Of a stretch of DNA of 64,000 nucleotides, positions 1 to 9,118 are shown piece by piece. The position numbers were made by a program, and so were the translations under genes. Each line of letters begins with the position of its first letter. Position 1 is the stretch's first letter. The notes under the pieces are model-generated. The model made no database searches. It was not told the origin of the DNA and was given only the letters and a program-made list of their open reading frames with translations. The stretch is from Hyphomonas sp. GTDB lineage: Bacteria; Pseudomonadota; Alphaproteobacteria; Caulobacterales; Hyphomonadaceae. The DNA lies in contig NZ_JAGYJH010000006.1 of NCBI RefSeq assembly GCF_018402285.1, positions 122,837-186,836 of the forward strand, read 5' to 3'.

Positions 1-1
1 T

Positions 2-409
2 GAAGTCCTGCTTCCACCGACCCGGTCATTAACGCGTGTCAAGCGATCCCTTGCGGGCCTCCCCGGGGGCGGGGGGACACCCCTCGCTGCAGGTATTTCG
101 GCGGCGCAGATTTTGAGCGAACAGGAACTGCGCCGCCGGCGAAGCCCCTACATCGTTTTTCTGTCTGATGGACAGGCCAATGTGGGGCTCGACGGCGCCA
201 GTGGCCGCGAGGGCGCCTCGGCGGATGCCAACCGGATGGCGCGCCGCCTGAAAGGAGCGCATCTGCCCATTCTCTTTCTTGATACGTCGCGACGTCCCAA
301 TGCAGATGCCCGGCGGCTGAGCGAGGAAATGGGAGCGCTCTACCGCCCTCTGCCATTTGCGGACGGAAAGTCAGTTTCCGACACAGTCCGAAACGTATTG
401 CTGAGTTGA
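2..409 (+). CDS. bchD: Magnesium chelatase subunit D, C-terminal part (cut by window edge)
   Basis: The frame is open from base 2 with no start, so the gene begins left of the window; 135 residues are visible. They form the end of a von Willebrand factor A domain: a TPLA segment and an LSDGQAN segment carry the threonine and aspartate expected of the metal-binding MIDAS site. BchD is the AAA+/VWA subunit that, with BchI, drives BchH to insert Mg into protoporphyrin IX, the first committed step of bacteriochlorophyll synthesis. bchO follows 10 bases later, the usual bchI-bchD-bchO order, which makes bchI just outside the window likely. Only the C-terminus can be judged. Confidence 0.93.
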   Translation, partial: EVLLPPTRSLTRVKRSLAGLPGGGGTPLAAGISAAQILSEQELRRRRSPYIVFLSDGQANVGLDGASGREGASADANRMARRLKGAHLPILFLDTSRRPNADARRLSEEMGALYRPLPFADGKSVSDTVRNVLLS

Positions 410-419
410 GGGGAATGAT

Positions 420-1319
420 ATGACCCGATCTCTTGACTGGCTGAAAGAGGGGCCTGGCTGGCCTAATCGGGCGTTCAGCCGGTTTGTGGACGCCGGTAGC
501 TGCCGGTGGCATGTCCAGCAGGCGGGCGCGGGGCCAAAGGTGCTTCTTATTCATGGGACCGGCGCCTCAACACATTCCTGGGCGGGTCTTTTCCCGGCGC
601 TTGCCGGCAGTTGCGATGTCCTGGCCGCAGATCTGCCCGGGCACGCTTTCACCCGATCTGCCTCACCCGCAAACAGTTCACTTCCCGGAATGGCGGCTTC
701 TCTTAAGGAGTTGCTCAGCCACACCGGCTTCCACCCCGATCATATCGTAGGGCATTCTGCAGGCGCCGCGATCGCCATTCGCCTTGCCGCAACAATGAAC
801 AGGCCGCCCAGAGCCATAGTGGGTCTCAATGGCGCTTTGCGGCCACTGCCCGGGATTGCCGGTCTGGCCGGGCCGATGATTGCGAAAGCCGTAACCATCA
901 GCCCACTGATGGTATCTGCAATCTCAAGGAGCGCGCGTGATCAGGAGAGAGTCGCCCGCCTGATCCGGTCAACCGGGTCTGAGCCGTCAAGTCCGTATCT
1001 TGAAATCTATACGCGCCTGTTCGCCTCACCCTACCACGTGCGCGGCGCGATGCGCATGATGGCAAACTGGGACGTGTCGAGGATAGAATCAGACATCGAC
1101 CGCGCCAATTGCCCGCTCGTGTTGATCACAGGTGATCGCGATCACGCAGTTTCCCCGACAGAAGCTGTGGCCTTGGCGCGCCGCGCGTCAAATGTTCAGC
1201 ACGTTCCGCTTCGGGGTCTGGGACATCTCGCCCATGAGGAAGACCCCGAATTGCTTGCTGCCAAGATTCTCGCTGTTTTGGAGAGCTGCGACAGCAAACG
1301 GATGAAAGCGCACGTATGA
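420..1319 (+). CDS. bchO: BchO, alpha/beta hydrolase associated with Mg chelatase
   Basis: A 299-residue alpha/beta-hydrolase. The oxyanion region is near residues 43-54 (LIHGTG), the nucleophile elbow GHSAGA places Ser at 113, a candidate acid is Asp239 or Asp241 in GDRD, and the catalytic His is about 269 in GLGH. BchO is conserved directly after bchD in purple bacteria and is thought to assist Mg chelation; its substrate is not settled. The stop codon overlaps the next ATG (ATGA at 1316-1319), implying translational coupling to the DUF3422 gene. Confidence 0.92.
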   Translation: MTRSLDWLKEGPGWPNRAFSRFVDAGSCRWHVQQAGAGPKVLLIHGTGASTHSWAGLFPALAGSCDVLAADLPGHAFTRSASPANSSLPGMAASLKELLSHTGFHPDHIVGHSAGAAIAIRLAATMNRPPRAIVGLNGALRPLPGIAGLAGPMIAKAVTISPLMVSAISRSARDQERVARLIRSTGSEPSSPYLEIYTRLFASPYHVRGAMRMMANWDVSRIESDIDRANCPLVLITGDRDHAVSPTEAVALARRASNVQHVPLRGLGHLAHEEDPELLAAKILAVLESCDSKRMKAHV

Positions 1320-2635
1320 TCACTCTGCCCGAAAGCCACGGACAACGCTTTCATCTCAGCAATGAAGTGCATGCCCGCCCGCCGGAACCCCTCAGCGGGT
1401 CCGTGAAGCTGTCCTGCATCGCCCTTACGACGGGCTGGCCGTATTCGGACAAGGATCAGGAAGTTGTCGCGGAACTGACCCGCCGCTATGGCGCGACACC
1501 GCCCGGTCCGGGCGTCAAGCATTACAGTGTCGATTTGAAGGATTTTCGCCTGATCTGGGAGCGGCATACGGAGTTTACCCGATATACCTTCATTGTGCCG
1601 GCCAGAAACGGCGACGCGTTTTCGCCTTCAGCGATCAGCGCCGCACCAGCCGACTGGATCAAGTCTCTGCCGGGAGAGTTGATTGTTGCGACACATGCCG
1701 CGCTCCTTCCGGGCGATGGCGACATCCCGGCGACCGGCGCCCTTTCCGAGCAGTATTTCAGCTCGAATGCACTGATCGGCGCAGCCATTGCAGGGGACGC
1801 AGGCATCACCATCACTGATTTTCGTTTGCATGCAGACGGGTTCTCCAGGTTTCTGCTTCTGAACAGGACAATGACCCCCTGGCATGCGGGCCGTATCGTG
1901 CAGCGCCTTCTGGAGATCGAAACCTATCGCATCATGGCCCTGCTGGCTTTGCCGGTTGCGCAATCACTTGTTCCGAAACTCTCGGCCTGGGAGGCAGAAC
2001 TCTCCGAAATCACCGAAGCCATGACACTGGCCGGTGTGGACGATGAAGCCAAACTCCTCAACCGTCTTACGGCCCTGGAAGCGGCGATCGAGAAAAGCCA
2101 CACACAGACCCAGTTCAGGTTTGGCGCCGCCGCCGCCTATTACGCTCTCGTGCAGCGCCGGATCGGCGAACTGAGGGAAGAGCGCCTGACGGACATGCAG
2201 ACGTTTCACGAGTTTACCGAGCGCCGGCTCGCTCCAGCAATGGAAACCTGCATTTCCATATCGCGCCGCCAGTCTGCACTTTCGGAGCGCGTCGACCGCG
2301 CCGCTCAGCTTCTCTCGGCCAAGGTGGACAAGGCCCTGCAGCTGCAGAACCGCCAGATCCTCGAAAGCATGAACACCCGCGCAGAACTACAGTTGCGGCT
2401 TCAACAGACCGTTGAGGGTCTCTCGGTGGCGGCGATTACTTATTACATGGTTGGAGTTGTTGGCTACTTCGCGGGCGGGCTGGCGGCGATCGGGATTGAT
2501 GTTGATCCGAAGTTCGCGATGGGGCTCGCCGTACCTGTGGCGCTGGGTCTGGCGGTTTATGGCGTCTGGCGCACACGCAAGGAACTGGCTGGACATCGCG
2601 GCGCATCAGTAAGCAAGCCCTCGGGTTCTTCGTAA
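1316..2635 (+). CDS. DUF3422 family membrane-anchored protein
   Basis: 439 residues. The N-terminus carries the NEVHARPP signature (about residues 16-23) of the DUF3422 family, which is found in many proteobacteria and has no established function. The middle is helical and charged, probably partly coiled coil (about residues 230-360). Two hydrophobic stretches near residues 366-392 and 397-417 look like membrane spans, so the protein is probably anchored by its C-terminus with a cytoplasmic body. It overlaps bchO by four bases and sits between the Mg chelatase genes and crtI. No link of this family to pigment synthesis is known to me; any such role is inferred from position. Confidence 0.85.
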   Translation: MITLPESHGQRFHLSNEVHARPPEPLSGSVKLSCIALTTGWPYSDKDQEVVAELTRRYGATPPGPGVKHYSVDLKDFRLIWERHTEFTRYTFIVPARNGDAFSPSAISAAPADWIKSLPGELIVATHAALLPGDGDIPATGALSEQYFSSNALIGAAIAGDAGITITDFRLHADGFSRFLLLNRTMTPWHAGRIVQRLLEIETYRIMALLALPVAQSLVPKLSAWEAELSEITEAMTLAGVDDEAKLLNRLTALEAAIEKSHTQTQFRFGAAAAYYALVQRRIGELREERLTDMQTFHEFTERRLAPAMETCISISRRQSALSERVDRAAQLLSAKVDKALQLQNRQILESMNTRAELQLRLQQTVEGLSVAAITYYMVGVVGYFAGGLAAIGIDVDPKFAMGLAVPVALGLAVYGVWRTRKELAGHRGASVSKPSGSS

Positions 2636-2727
2636 TGGTTGGGCGCTTCAGCCGGAGAGACTATGTCTCAGGACGGGGGCGCCGGCGATGGGTAGGGGGT
2701 TAAGACGATCAATTTGGGAATGCGCTA

Positions 2728-4284
2728 ATGAGAAGTGATGATACTGGCATAGGTTCTGCGGCGGCTCCGGAGGTCAATTCTGGGCGGCCACATGCTGTTG
2801 TCATTGGATCTGGTTTTGGTGGGCTGGCTTCAGCGATACGGCTTGCCGCCCGGGGCTACAGGGTCACCGTGCTTGAAAAGCTCGATGCGCCAGGTGGCAG
2901 GGCCTATACATTTCACCAGGATGGTTTCGTGTTTGATGCAGGCCCTACGATCCTGACAGCACCGCATTTGTTCCGGGAGCTCTGGGAGATCTGCGGTCGC
3001 AAATTTGAGGATGACATCGACCTCAGGCCAATCGATCCTTTCTATCGAATCCGGTTCAATGATGGCACTGCTTTTGAGGCGTGTGCGGATGAGGAACGGA
3101 CGCGCGCTCAAATTGCCCGTCTGTGTCCAGAAGATCTGGAGGGGTATGAGCGTTTTAAAAAGGCCAGCGAAGAGATCTTTGCCGCAGCGTACACGCGCCT
3201 TGCCGAGGAGCCCTTTCATCGCCTGTCGACCCTTGTCAAGGCTGCGCCCGACATGATCCGCCTTGGGGGGATGCGTTCAGTCTACGCAAAGGTATCCGAC
3301 TATTTCTCAGATGAAAGGCTCCGGATAGCTTTTTCCTTCCACCCTCTTTTCATTGGAGGCAATCCTTTTGCGGCGACCTCTTATTATTGTCTGATCTCGC
3401 ATCTTGAACGTAAATGGGGCGTTCACTATGCGATCGGGGGCACAGGCGCGCTGGTGCGTGGTCTTGTGAAGCTGATAACTGAGCAGGGGAGCAAGCTGCG
3501 CTTCAACAGCGAGGTCGATGAGATTCTGACGCGGGAAGGCCATGTCGTCGGCATACGACTTATCAGCGGGGAAATCGTTTCCTGCGATCTCGTTGTATCA
3601 AACGCTGAAACAGGCTGGACGTATTCCAGGCTGCTTCGCAATACACCGCGCCGGGTCTGGACTGACCGAAAGGTTGCGGCAGCTGATTACTCGATGAGCT
3701 TGTTTGTCTGGTATTTCGGAACAAATCGCAGGTATGAGGACTGTCCCCATCACACGATTGTCCTGGGGCCGCGCTATGAAGGGCTGCTAAAGGATATTTT
3801 CAGGCGCAAGGTTCTGGCAGATGATTTCAGCCTGTACCTGCACAGGCCGACGGCCAGTGATCCATCATTGGCGCCAGAGGGTTGCGACAGTTTCTATGTC
3901 CTTTCGCCGGTGCCGAATCTCGACTCGCAGACTGACTGGGCCGTCAGTGCCGAGGAGTACCGAAACCAGATTGCAACCAGACTTGAGGAAGTCATGCTAC
4001 CTGGGTTGAGGGACTCCATCGTGACTGAGCGGCTGATGACACCTGTCGATTTCAGGGAACGCCTTTTGTCCACAAAGGGGGCTGCTTTTGGCTTTGAGCC
4101 AAAACTTCTGCAAAGCGCGTGGTTCCGTCCGCATAATGTCAGTTCTGATGTGAAAGGGCTCTACCTTACAGGTGCAGGCACACATCCTGGCGCTGGTGTT
4201 CCAAGTGTTCTTTCCTCAGCAAAGGTTGTCGACAGGCTGGTTCCTGATGCGGCCGGATGGTGCCGGCAGGGTGCAGTTTCCTGA
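2728..4284 (+). CDS. crtI: Phytoene desaturase CrtI
   Basis: 518 residues, normal for CrtI. An N-terminal Rossmann motif GSGFGG (about residues 27-32) followed by an acidic strand end binds FAD, and the C-terminal segment GAGTHPGAGVP is the second conserved dinucleotide region of the carotenoid desaturase family. CrtI desaturates phytoene to neurosporene or lycopene at the membrane. It begins 92 bases after the DUF3422 gene and converges on crtD, with 12 bases between the two stops. This part of the cluster is clearly less GC-rich than the bch/puh half. No PpsR-type operator is seen upstream. Confidence 0.93.
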   Translation: MRSDDTGIGSAAAPEVNSGRPHAVVIGSGFGGLASAIRLAARGYRVTVLEKLDAPGGRAYTFHQDGFVFDAGPTILTAPHLFRELWEICGRKFEDDIDLRPIDPFYRIRFNDGTAFEACADEERTRAQIARLCPEDLEGYERFKKASEEIFAAAYTRLAEEPFHRLSTLVKAAPDMIRLGGMRSVYAKVSDYFSDERLRIAFSFHPLFIGGNPFAATSYYCLISHLERKWGVHYAIGGTGALVRGLVKLITEQGSKLRFNSEVDEILTREGHVVGIRLISGEIVSCDLVVSNAETGWTYSRLLRNTPRRVWTDRKVAAADYSMSLFVWYFGTNRRYEDCPHHTIVLGPRYEGLLKDIFRRKVLADDFSLYLHRPTASDPSLAPEGCDSFYVLSPVPNLDSQTDWAVSAEEYRNQIATRLEEVMLPGLRDSIVTERLMTPVDFRERLLSTKGAAFGFEPKLLQSAWFRPHNVSSDVKGLYLTGAGTHPGAGVPSVLSSAKVVDRLVPDAAGWCRQGAVS

Positions 4285-4296
4285 TTCCAGGATAAA

Positions 4297-5775
4297 CTAC
4301 TCCAGGTCTTCAAGAAGCCTGGCCGCAGCCAGTCGGCCCGAGAGGGTTGCCATCGGCACGCCGGGGCCGGGATGGGCAGAGCCTCCGGCAAGGTAGAGGC
4401 CTGGTATGGATGTCCTGCTTCCGGGGCGGGCGAAGCTCGCCATCGGACCATGATTTGCAAGCCCGTAAAGGGCGCCTCCCGTGGCCGGGAACAGGCTGTT
4501 GAAGCCTTGTGGTCCGGTCATTACTGCCTTATCGGCATTGGCCTCAAGGATCAGGCCATGGCGCTTCAACTGATCATGCAGTTTGTCTGATGCAGACAGC
4601 CGGTCCTGTATTTCGGCTGAGTGAATATCACCATCGGCCGGCGCGTTGATCAGAAGGAGAAGACGTTCTTCGCCCTCTGGCGTTGTCTCTTGGAGGCGAT
4701 CTTGTGCGCAGATATAGACTGTCGGGAAGGGTGTGATCTCCCGGCGCCGGAACACCGCATCAAATTCATCAGCATAGTCATCCCCGAAGAGGACGTTGTG
4801 ATAGGCAAGTGGCCATCCGGTGGTCCTGGCGCGCAGACACCAAGTCACAGCTGACAGGGACCGCTGGCGGGCAGGTACGGTGCGTATCGGTGGTTTGTCG
4901 TTCTTTTCAAAAAGGCCTGATCCAAGTGCGGATACATCACCATTGAACACTATTGCGTCAGCCTCCAGTTCTTCGCCTGATTTCAGCCGGACGGCGCTGA
5001 CCCGCCCTGCTCGAAGGCGGATGGCGTCGACTTCCTCTCCAAAACGAAACTGAGCACCGCCTGCTTCTGCAAGGTTTCGGATGGCGGTGGCGAGGGATTT
5101 CATTCCCTTCGGCAGAAGCCAGACGCCGTCCTGTTCGACATGGGCAATCAGCATCAAGGTGGCGGGCGCCCTGAAGGGAGATGAACCGACATAGGTGGCA
5201 TAGCGCCCGAAAAGCTGTCTCAGCCTTGGGTCCTTGAAGTGATGCGATACCCTTGACCAGTATGTCTCGAAAGGACGTGTGCGCCAAAGCGCGGTCAGGC
5301 TGCCGATCCGATGCAGAAGCGCGATCGGCGACGGTTTCTGAGCCGACATGAAGCTGTCCTTCAGTGTCGTGTAGATTTGGCGGCACTCAGTCATGAAGGC
5401 AAGGTATCCGGCTGCCTCCTGCGGGCCCGCAAAGCTGCGAATCGCTTCGGCAGAGGCCATGATATCCGTATGAAGATCAAGACAGGTTCCATCCGGCCAG
5501 GAGTGCCGGGCCAGAAGGGGTGCCCGGATCATCTTCAGCGCGCAGGCGAAATCCTGCCCGCCCCGGGCAAAAAGTTCTTCAAACACCCAGCGCATTGTGA
5601 ACACGGTAGGGCCTGCATCGATCAGGTGGGCCCCCACTTGCACCTGACGCATCTTGCCTCCTTCGCAGGCCTCCTTTTCGATAACGGTGACATCCATGCC
5701 CGAGTGGGCAAGGTCGCTCGCCGCGGCAAGACCGGCTGCTCCCGCGCCGATCACCAGTACGCGCCGCCGGACCAT
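4297..5775 (-). CDS. crtD: Hydroxyneurosporene desaturase CrtD
   Basis: 492 residues from the ATG at 5775. An upstream start at 5988 would add 71 residues of low-complexity sequence before the FAD motif; the 5775 start places the GAGAAG dinucleotide motif at residues 10-15 and gives an ATGA overlap with the preceding gene, so it is preferred. It is a CrtI-family FAD enzyme with the C-terminal GGSAHPGPGVPM segment. CrtD introduces the 3,4 double bond into 1-hydroxylated acyclic carotenoids on the way to spirilloxanthin or spheroidene. It is apparently co-transcribed with the DUF2306-like gene. A second CrtI paralogue of other specificity cannot be excluded, but crtC and crtF nearby favour CrtD. 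Confidence 0.85.
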   Translation of the reverse strand: MVRRRVLVIGAGAAGLAAASDLAHSGMDVTVIEKEACEGGKMRQVQVGAHLIDAGPTVFTMRWVFEELFARGGQDFACALKMIRAPLLARHSWPDGTCLDLHTDIMASAEAIRSFAGPQEAAGYLAFMTECRQIYTTLKDSFMSAQKPSPIALLHRIGSLTALWRTRPFETYWSRVSHHFKDPRLRQLFGRYATYVGSSPFRAPATLMLIAHVEQDGVWLLPKGMKSLATAIRNLAEAGGAQFRFGEEVDAIRLRAGRVSAVRLKSGEELEADAIVFNGDVSALGSGLFEKNDKPPIRTVPARQRSLSAVTWCLRARTTGWPLAYHNVLFGDDYADEFDAVFRRREITPFPTVYICAQDRLQETTPEGEERLLLLINAPADGDIHSAEIQDRLSASDKLHDQLKRHGLILEANADKAVMTGPQGFNSLFPATGGALYGLANHGPMASFARPGSRTSIPGLYLAGGSAHPGPGVPMATLSGRLAAARLLEDLE

Positions 5776-6524
5776 CAATTCCGGGCTCGCGACCGGGAAC
5801 TGCGGATGTGCGCCGTGACGGCTCTCTGATGGTAGAGAATAAGGCCGAGCCCCACCGCAAGAGGCAGGGACCACAACAAGGGAGACAGAGCCAATTCGGG
5901 CATCAAGCGTACTGCCCCAAAAGCAAAAAAAGCAGTGTACACGGATATACCGGTTCCCACGAGTGCCTTGATATGTTCCGTCAGCCATTCAGTCTGAGAC
6001 GGATTACTTCGGAGCATGAACCAGAGATTGGTGGCAACGGTGGCCAGTCCGATGGTCGACATCCCCATCATCATGAATTGCCCCAGGACAAGGCCCTGCA
6101 CCGCGCAGTTTATACTAGCGACCATCAGGATGATCTGAGACGCAAGGTGTGGCGCGGATCGGTTTCTGGCATGTCTCATGCGGTTTGCGATGCAGGCTTG
6201 GCCATATATGGCCAGGTTCAGGGTCAGGGCTGCCAAGTACAGCATCATCCATCCGAATATACCGCGAATCATATCCTGGTCTTTGAAGACTGTATGCATT
6301 TGAAGGTGAGGGTGCGTGGCGGTCGGAAATGCCAGCGTCATGGTTGCCATCATCGCTGCCAGGCTGGCTGTAGCGAGCATCAGGATCACGAATAAGCGTC
6401 CTGATATCCTGTGCAGACGCCCCCCCTTGCGTGCGACCACTGGAAGCCAGAAACATATCAGGCCAGGTGCGCCGGTGATGATATGGAGAGCAATAAGCGT
6501 TTCGAAGGCATGGTGAATAGGCAT
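5775..6524 (-). CDS. DUF2306-like multispanning membrane protein
   Basis: 249 mostly hydrophobic residues with about seven predicted spans. The N-terminal region (first span, then KGGRLHRISGR, then a second span) resembles the DUF2306 membrane family, assigned from pattern memory only. Function unknown. The stop overlaps the crtD start (ATGA at 5772-5775), so the two are probably translated together. It is divergent from the P450 gene across about 46 bases. The context suggests a role linked to carotenoids or the membrane, but nothing in the sequence shows a reaction. Confidence 0.6.
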   Translation of the reverse strand: MPIHHAFETLIALHIITGAPGLICFWLPVVARKGGRLHRISGRLFVILMLATASLAAMMATMTLAFPTATHPHLQMHTVFKDQDMIRGIFGWMMLYLAALTLNLAIYGQACIANRMRHARNRSAPHLASQIILMVASINCAVQGLVLGQFMMMGMSTIGLATVATNLWFMLRSNPSQTEWLTEHIKALVGTGISVYTAFFAFGAVRLMPELALSPLLWSLPLAVGLGLILYHQRAVTAHIRSSRSRARN

Positions 6525-6570
6525 GGATATGCTATATGTCCGGCATATGGTTGGAACACAGGCGTAGGCG

Positions 6571-7944
6571 TTGTCTGGCAGAAAGATCCGTGACAGCGAT
6601 CCGCCGCGTCCTCGGCCTCTCTGGCCTGTCGCCGCACTCCTGCGGACGCTTTGGCAGGGGGAGGGTAATCTTCTGTCCCTCTTGCCGGCATCGGCTTACC
6701 GCGTGGCGTCCGGACCGCTTGGATACTCTCGCCGCTCGATAATCCTCTTCAATGATCCGATTTCCGTGCGCCAGATCCTGGAAGACCGTGAGGCTGTTTT
6801 TCCCAAGAGTGATCTCATGGTTGGGGCGCTTGAGGCGTTGATTGGAGAGTCCATCTTTGTCAGCGATGGTGAGAAGTGGCGCCGGCAGCGCGCCATGATC
6901 GACCCGGCCTTTTCCCATATGCGACTTTCTCTTGCCTTCAGGGCAATGAGGGGGGCGCTGATGGATCATGAGCGCCACCTCGACGGGCTGGCTCGATCGG
7001 GAGAACCTTTTTCCCTTGACCTTGCATTGAGCCATCTGACTGCAGACATTATTTGCAGGACAGTTTTTTCCGTGTCTCTGGATTCGTCGGTTGCCCGGGA
7101 CGTTTTCCACGATTTCCTCGTATTCGAGCGCCATGTGGCCCAGGTAGGGATACTCCGCCTTATAGTGGATCCGGCCTGGAAAAAGGTTCCTCAGAAGCCG
7201 GACGTTCTTGCTGCCTGTACCCGGATCCGCGGGCATCTGGGAGCGCTTATTGACCGGCATGACGGCTCTGATGACATTGCTGCTGCGGTCATGGCTGCGC
7301 GCGATAAGCAGACCGATAAAGGGTTCAGCCGGGAGGAACTCATCGACCAGCTGGGTGTGTTCTTTCTTGCCGGTCACGAGACGACGGCCAGCGCGCTGAC
7401 CTGGGCCTTCTATATTCTCGCCACGCGTCCTGATATCATGCAGCGGCTGCGAGCGGAGACCGAAAAGGTTACTGAAGGGGGCGATGTGGCCTTCGAGCAC
7501 ACGCGCCGAATGCCCTATGCGCGCGCGGTTTTTCAAGAGACATTGCGGCTTTATCCGCCGATAACCTTCATTCCGCGGGTAGCTTTGCGAGAGACGTTCA
7601 TCGGCGGGCGCCGGATAAGGCGGGGGGCCCTTGTCATGATCGCACCCTGGACGCTGCACAGGCACAAGGTCCACTGGCGCCATCCCGATCGTTTTGATCC
7701 TGAGCGTTTCCTCCCGGGCGGCGACTTTGAACGTTCCCCGGGAGCTTTCATCCCGTTTGGTGCCGGACCGCACACCTGTGTCGGGGCAGGCTTTGCGACG
7801 GCAGAAGCCATACTTATCCTGGCAAGCCTGGCGCGGCGTTTCGATTTCGATGTCAGCCGTGCAGGTCCAGTCCGCCCGGTTGCGAGGCTCACGACACGGC
7901 CCGCGCGCGAAATAATGTGCACCCTTGCCCGGCATCATAGCTGA
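6571..7944 (+). CDS. Cytochrome P450 within the carotenoid gene block
   Basis: 457 residues with all P450 landmarks: C-helix WRRQR at 103-107, I-helix AGHETT at 267-272, K-helix ETLR at 323-326, PERF at 377-380, and haem loop FGAGPHTCVG at 396-405 with Cys403 as the thiolate ligand. No signal or membrane anchor is obvious. An in-frame stop lies at 6565-6567 and no ATG exists before residue 83, so the start is probably the TTG at 6571; this is uncertain. P450s are not part of the standard purple-bacterial cluster. Lying between crtD and crtB and convergent with an ATP-grasp gene, it may oxidise a carotenoid end group; the substrate is inferred from position only. Confidence 0.88.
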   Translation: MSGRKIRDSDPPRPRPLWPVAALLRTLWQGEGNLLSLLPASAYRVASGPLGYSRRSIILFNDPISVRQILEDREAVFPKSDLMVGALEALIGESIFVSDGEKWRRQRAMIDPAFSHMRLSLAFRAMRGALMDHERHLDGLARSGEPFSLDLALSHLTADIICRTVFSVSLDSSVARDVFHDFLVFERHVAQVGILRLIVDPAWKKVPQKPDVLAACTRIRGHLGALIDRHDGSDDIAAAVMAARDKQTDKGFSREELIDQLGVFFLAGHETTASALTWAFYILATRPDIMQRLRAETEKVTEGGDVAFEHTRRMPYARAVFQETLRLYPPITFIPRVALRETFIGGRRIRRGALVMIAPWTLHRHKVHWRHPDRFDPERFLPGGDFERSPGAFIPFGAGPHTCVGAGFATAEAILILASLARRFDFDVSRAGPVRPVARLTTRPAREIMCTLARHHS

Positions 7945-9104
7945 TCTTTGGCGCCGTTACTGTCGGCCGGGCCCATCTCGGTCCAGACGATGTCGCGGGT
8001 TGCTGCCGTTCCCAGCGATGTGCCCGTCAGGGCCTGGCGCAGGACCGGCCAGGAAAGCGGCGTAAAAAGCAGGAAGGGCAAGGGATCTGAAACCCGGAAC
8101 AGGACGTCCTTAGATGTCAGGAAGGCTTTCAGGCGACGATAAAATTCGCCCGGTCTGAACACTGATCCGTAGACTTGGAGAAGGGCTGTATGTGCCTCCT
8201 GAAAGCGGCGGCTGGGGCGCAGCTCTACCTCGTTGCTTTGTTCGGGAAACATCACAAGCCTGGCCAGCGCGTCAGGATCTGCGAAGTGTATGCCGCTGGT
8301 GAGGCGCGGGTTGCACTCGATTGCCTGTGCGATGCCATTTTCATCCTCAATGAAGTCGAAGGAGATAAAGCCGGAATAATTCTCGGCCTCGACGAAGTGT
8401 TCTACCCAGCGCTGGGCATGGGGGCAGTCATCGACGCGTTCAAAGCAGACGCTGACGGTCCCGGAATGGATAAGTCCGGTATAAAGAACCGTCCTAAGAA
8501 CCTTTCCATTGCGGGCGATGGTAAAGGAACTGACGTGCCGCCCGGGAAGTCGGGTCTGCACGATCATGCCCGGTGCGCGGTCGGCCGTCGTCAGGGGGCT
8601 TGCCTGACGCCTGAGGGAAATGCCGATGCCGGAGCAACCATGCTGTGGCTTAACGATATAGTCACTCCGCAGCGCCAGCGCGTCAGCCTCCGGTGTATGG
8701 CCTTCAAATGTTTCCGGAACGGCGAGGCCAAGCCGGGCCGCTTGGCGATTGAATAAAAGCTTGTCGTGCAGGCGAACAATCTGCTGGTGATCCGGGCCAA
8801 ATATCACGCAATTTTCCGGCAGGCGTGATGCCAGCCTGGTTACATGCAGCGCTTCTTCGGATACTGGAACGAGTATATCGACCTTCTCGGCTCTGATGAT
8901 TTTCTCAACTGCGTCAAGATAGGCTACAGGATCGGTGTTGGGCGCCGGGACCCGGAAGCAGCGCTCCACGCTCCTTGAGGCCCGGCACACATGCAGGGCG
9001 AAGGGTTCGGCGATAAGGACCCGTGCCCCGAGGCCGCCCAAAGCACGAGCCAGTTCGAGTGCCTTTGGCAGACGGCCGAGTGTCAGAAGAACTGTCTTGG
9101 TCAC
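7935..9104 (-). CDS. ATP-grasp family ligase, substrate unknown
   Basis: 389 residues from a GTG at 9104; a GTG at 9137 would add 11 residues but lies inside an operator-like site. An N-terminal Rossmann-like region is followed by an ATP-grasp fold: the nucleotide-binding IVKPQHGCSGIGI segment and the metal-binding IECNPRLTSG segment are both present. ATP-grasp enzymes activate a carboxylate as acyl phosphate and join it to an amine or thiol. It overlaps the P450 tail to tail by 10 bases (7935-7944) and shares its upstream region with crtB. A role in tailoring a P450-made carboxylate is possible but unproven. Confidence 0.75.
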   Translation of the reverse strand: MTKTVLLTLGRLPKALELARALGGLGARVLIAEPFALHVCRASRSVERCFRVPAPNTDPVAYLDAVEKIIRAEKVDILVPVSEEALHVTRLASRLPENCVIFGPDHQQIVRLHDKLLFNRQAARLGLAVPETFEGHTPEADALALRSDYIVKPQHGCSGIGISLRRQASPLTTADRAPGMIVQTRLPGRHVSSFTIARNGKVLRTVLYTGLIHSGTVSVCFERVDDCPHAQRWVEHFVEAENYSGFISFDFIEDENGIAQAIECNPRLTSGIHFADPDALARLVMFPEQSNEVELRPSRRFQEAHTALLQVYGSVFRPGEFYRRLKAFLTSKDVLFRVSDPLPFLLFTPLSWPVLRQALTGTSLGTAATRDIVWTEMGPADSNGAKDQL

Positions 9105-9118
9105 CCTGTTACACCGAG

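Noticed and set aside
2663..2675. GAGAC-TAT-GTCTC inverted repeat before crtI
   Set aside because: Only five paired bases, unlike the PpsR palindrome; insufficient to call an operator.
5776..5988. 71-residue N-terminal extension of crtD
   Set aside because: Low-complexity sequence that lies antisense-overlapping the upstream gene's own coding frame; the ATG at 5775 places the FAD motif normally and gives an ATGA junction.
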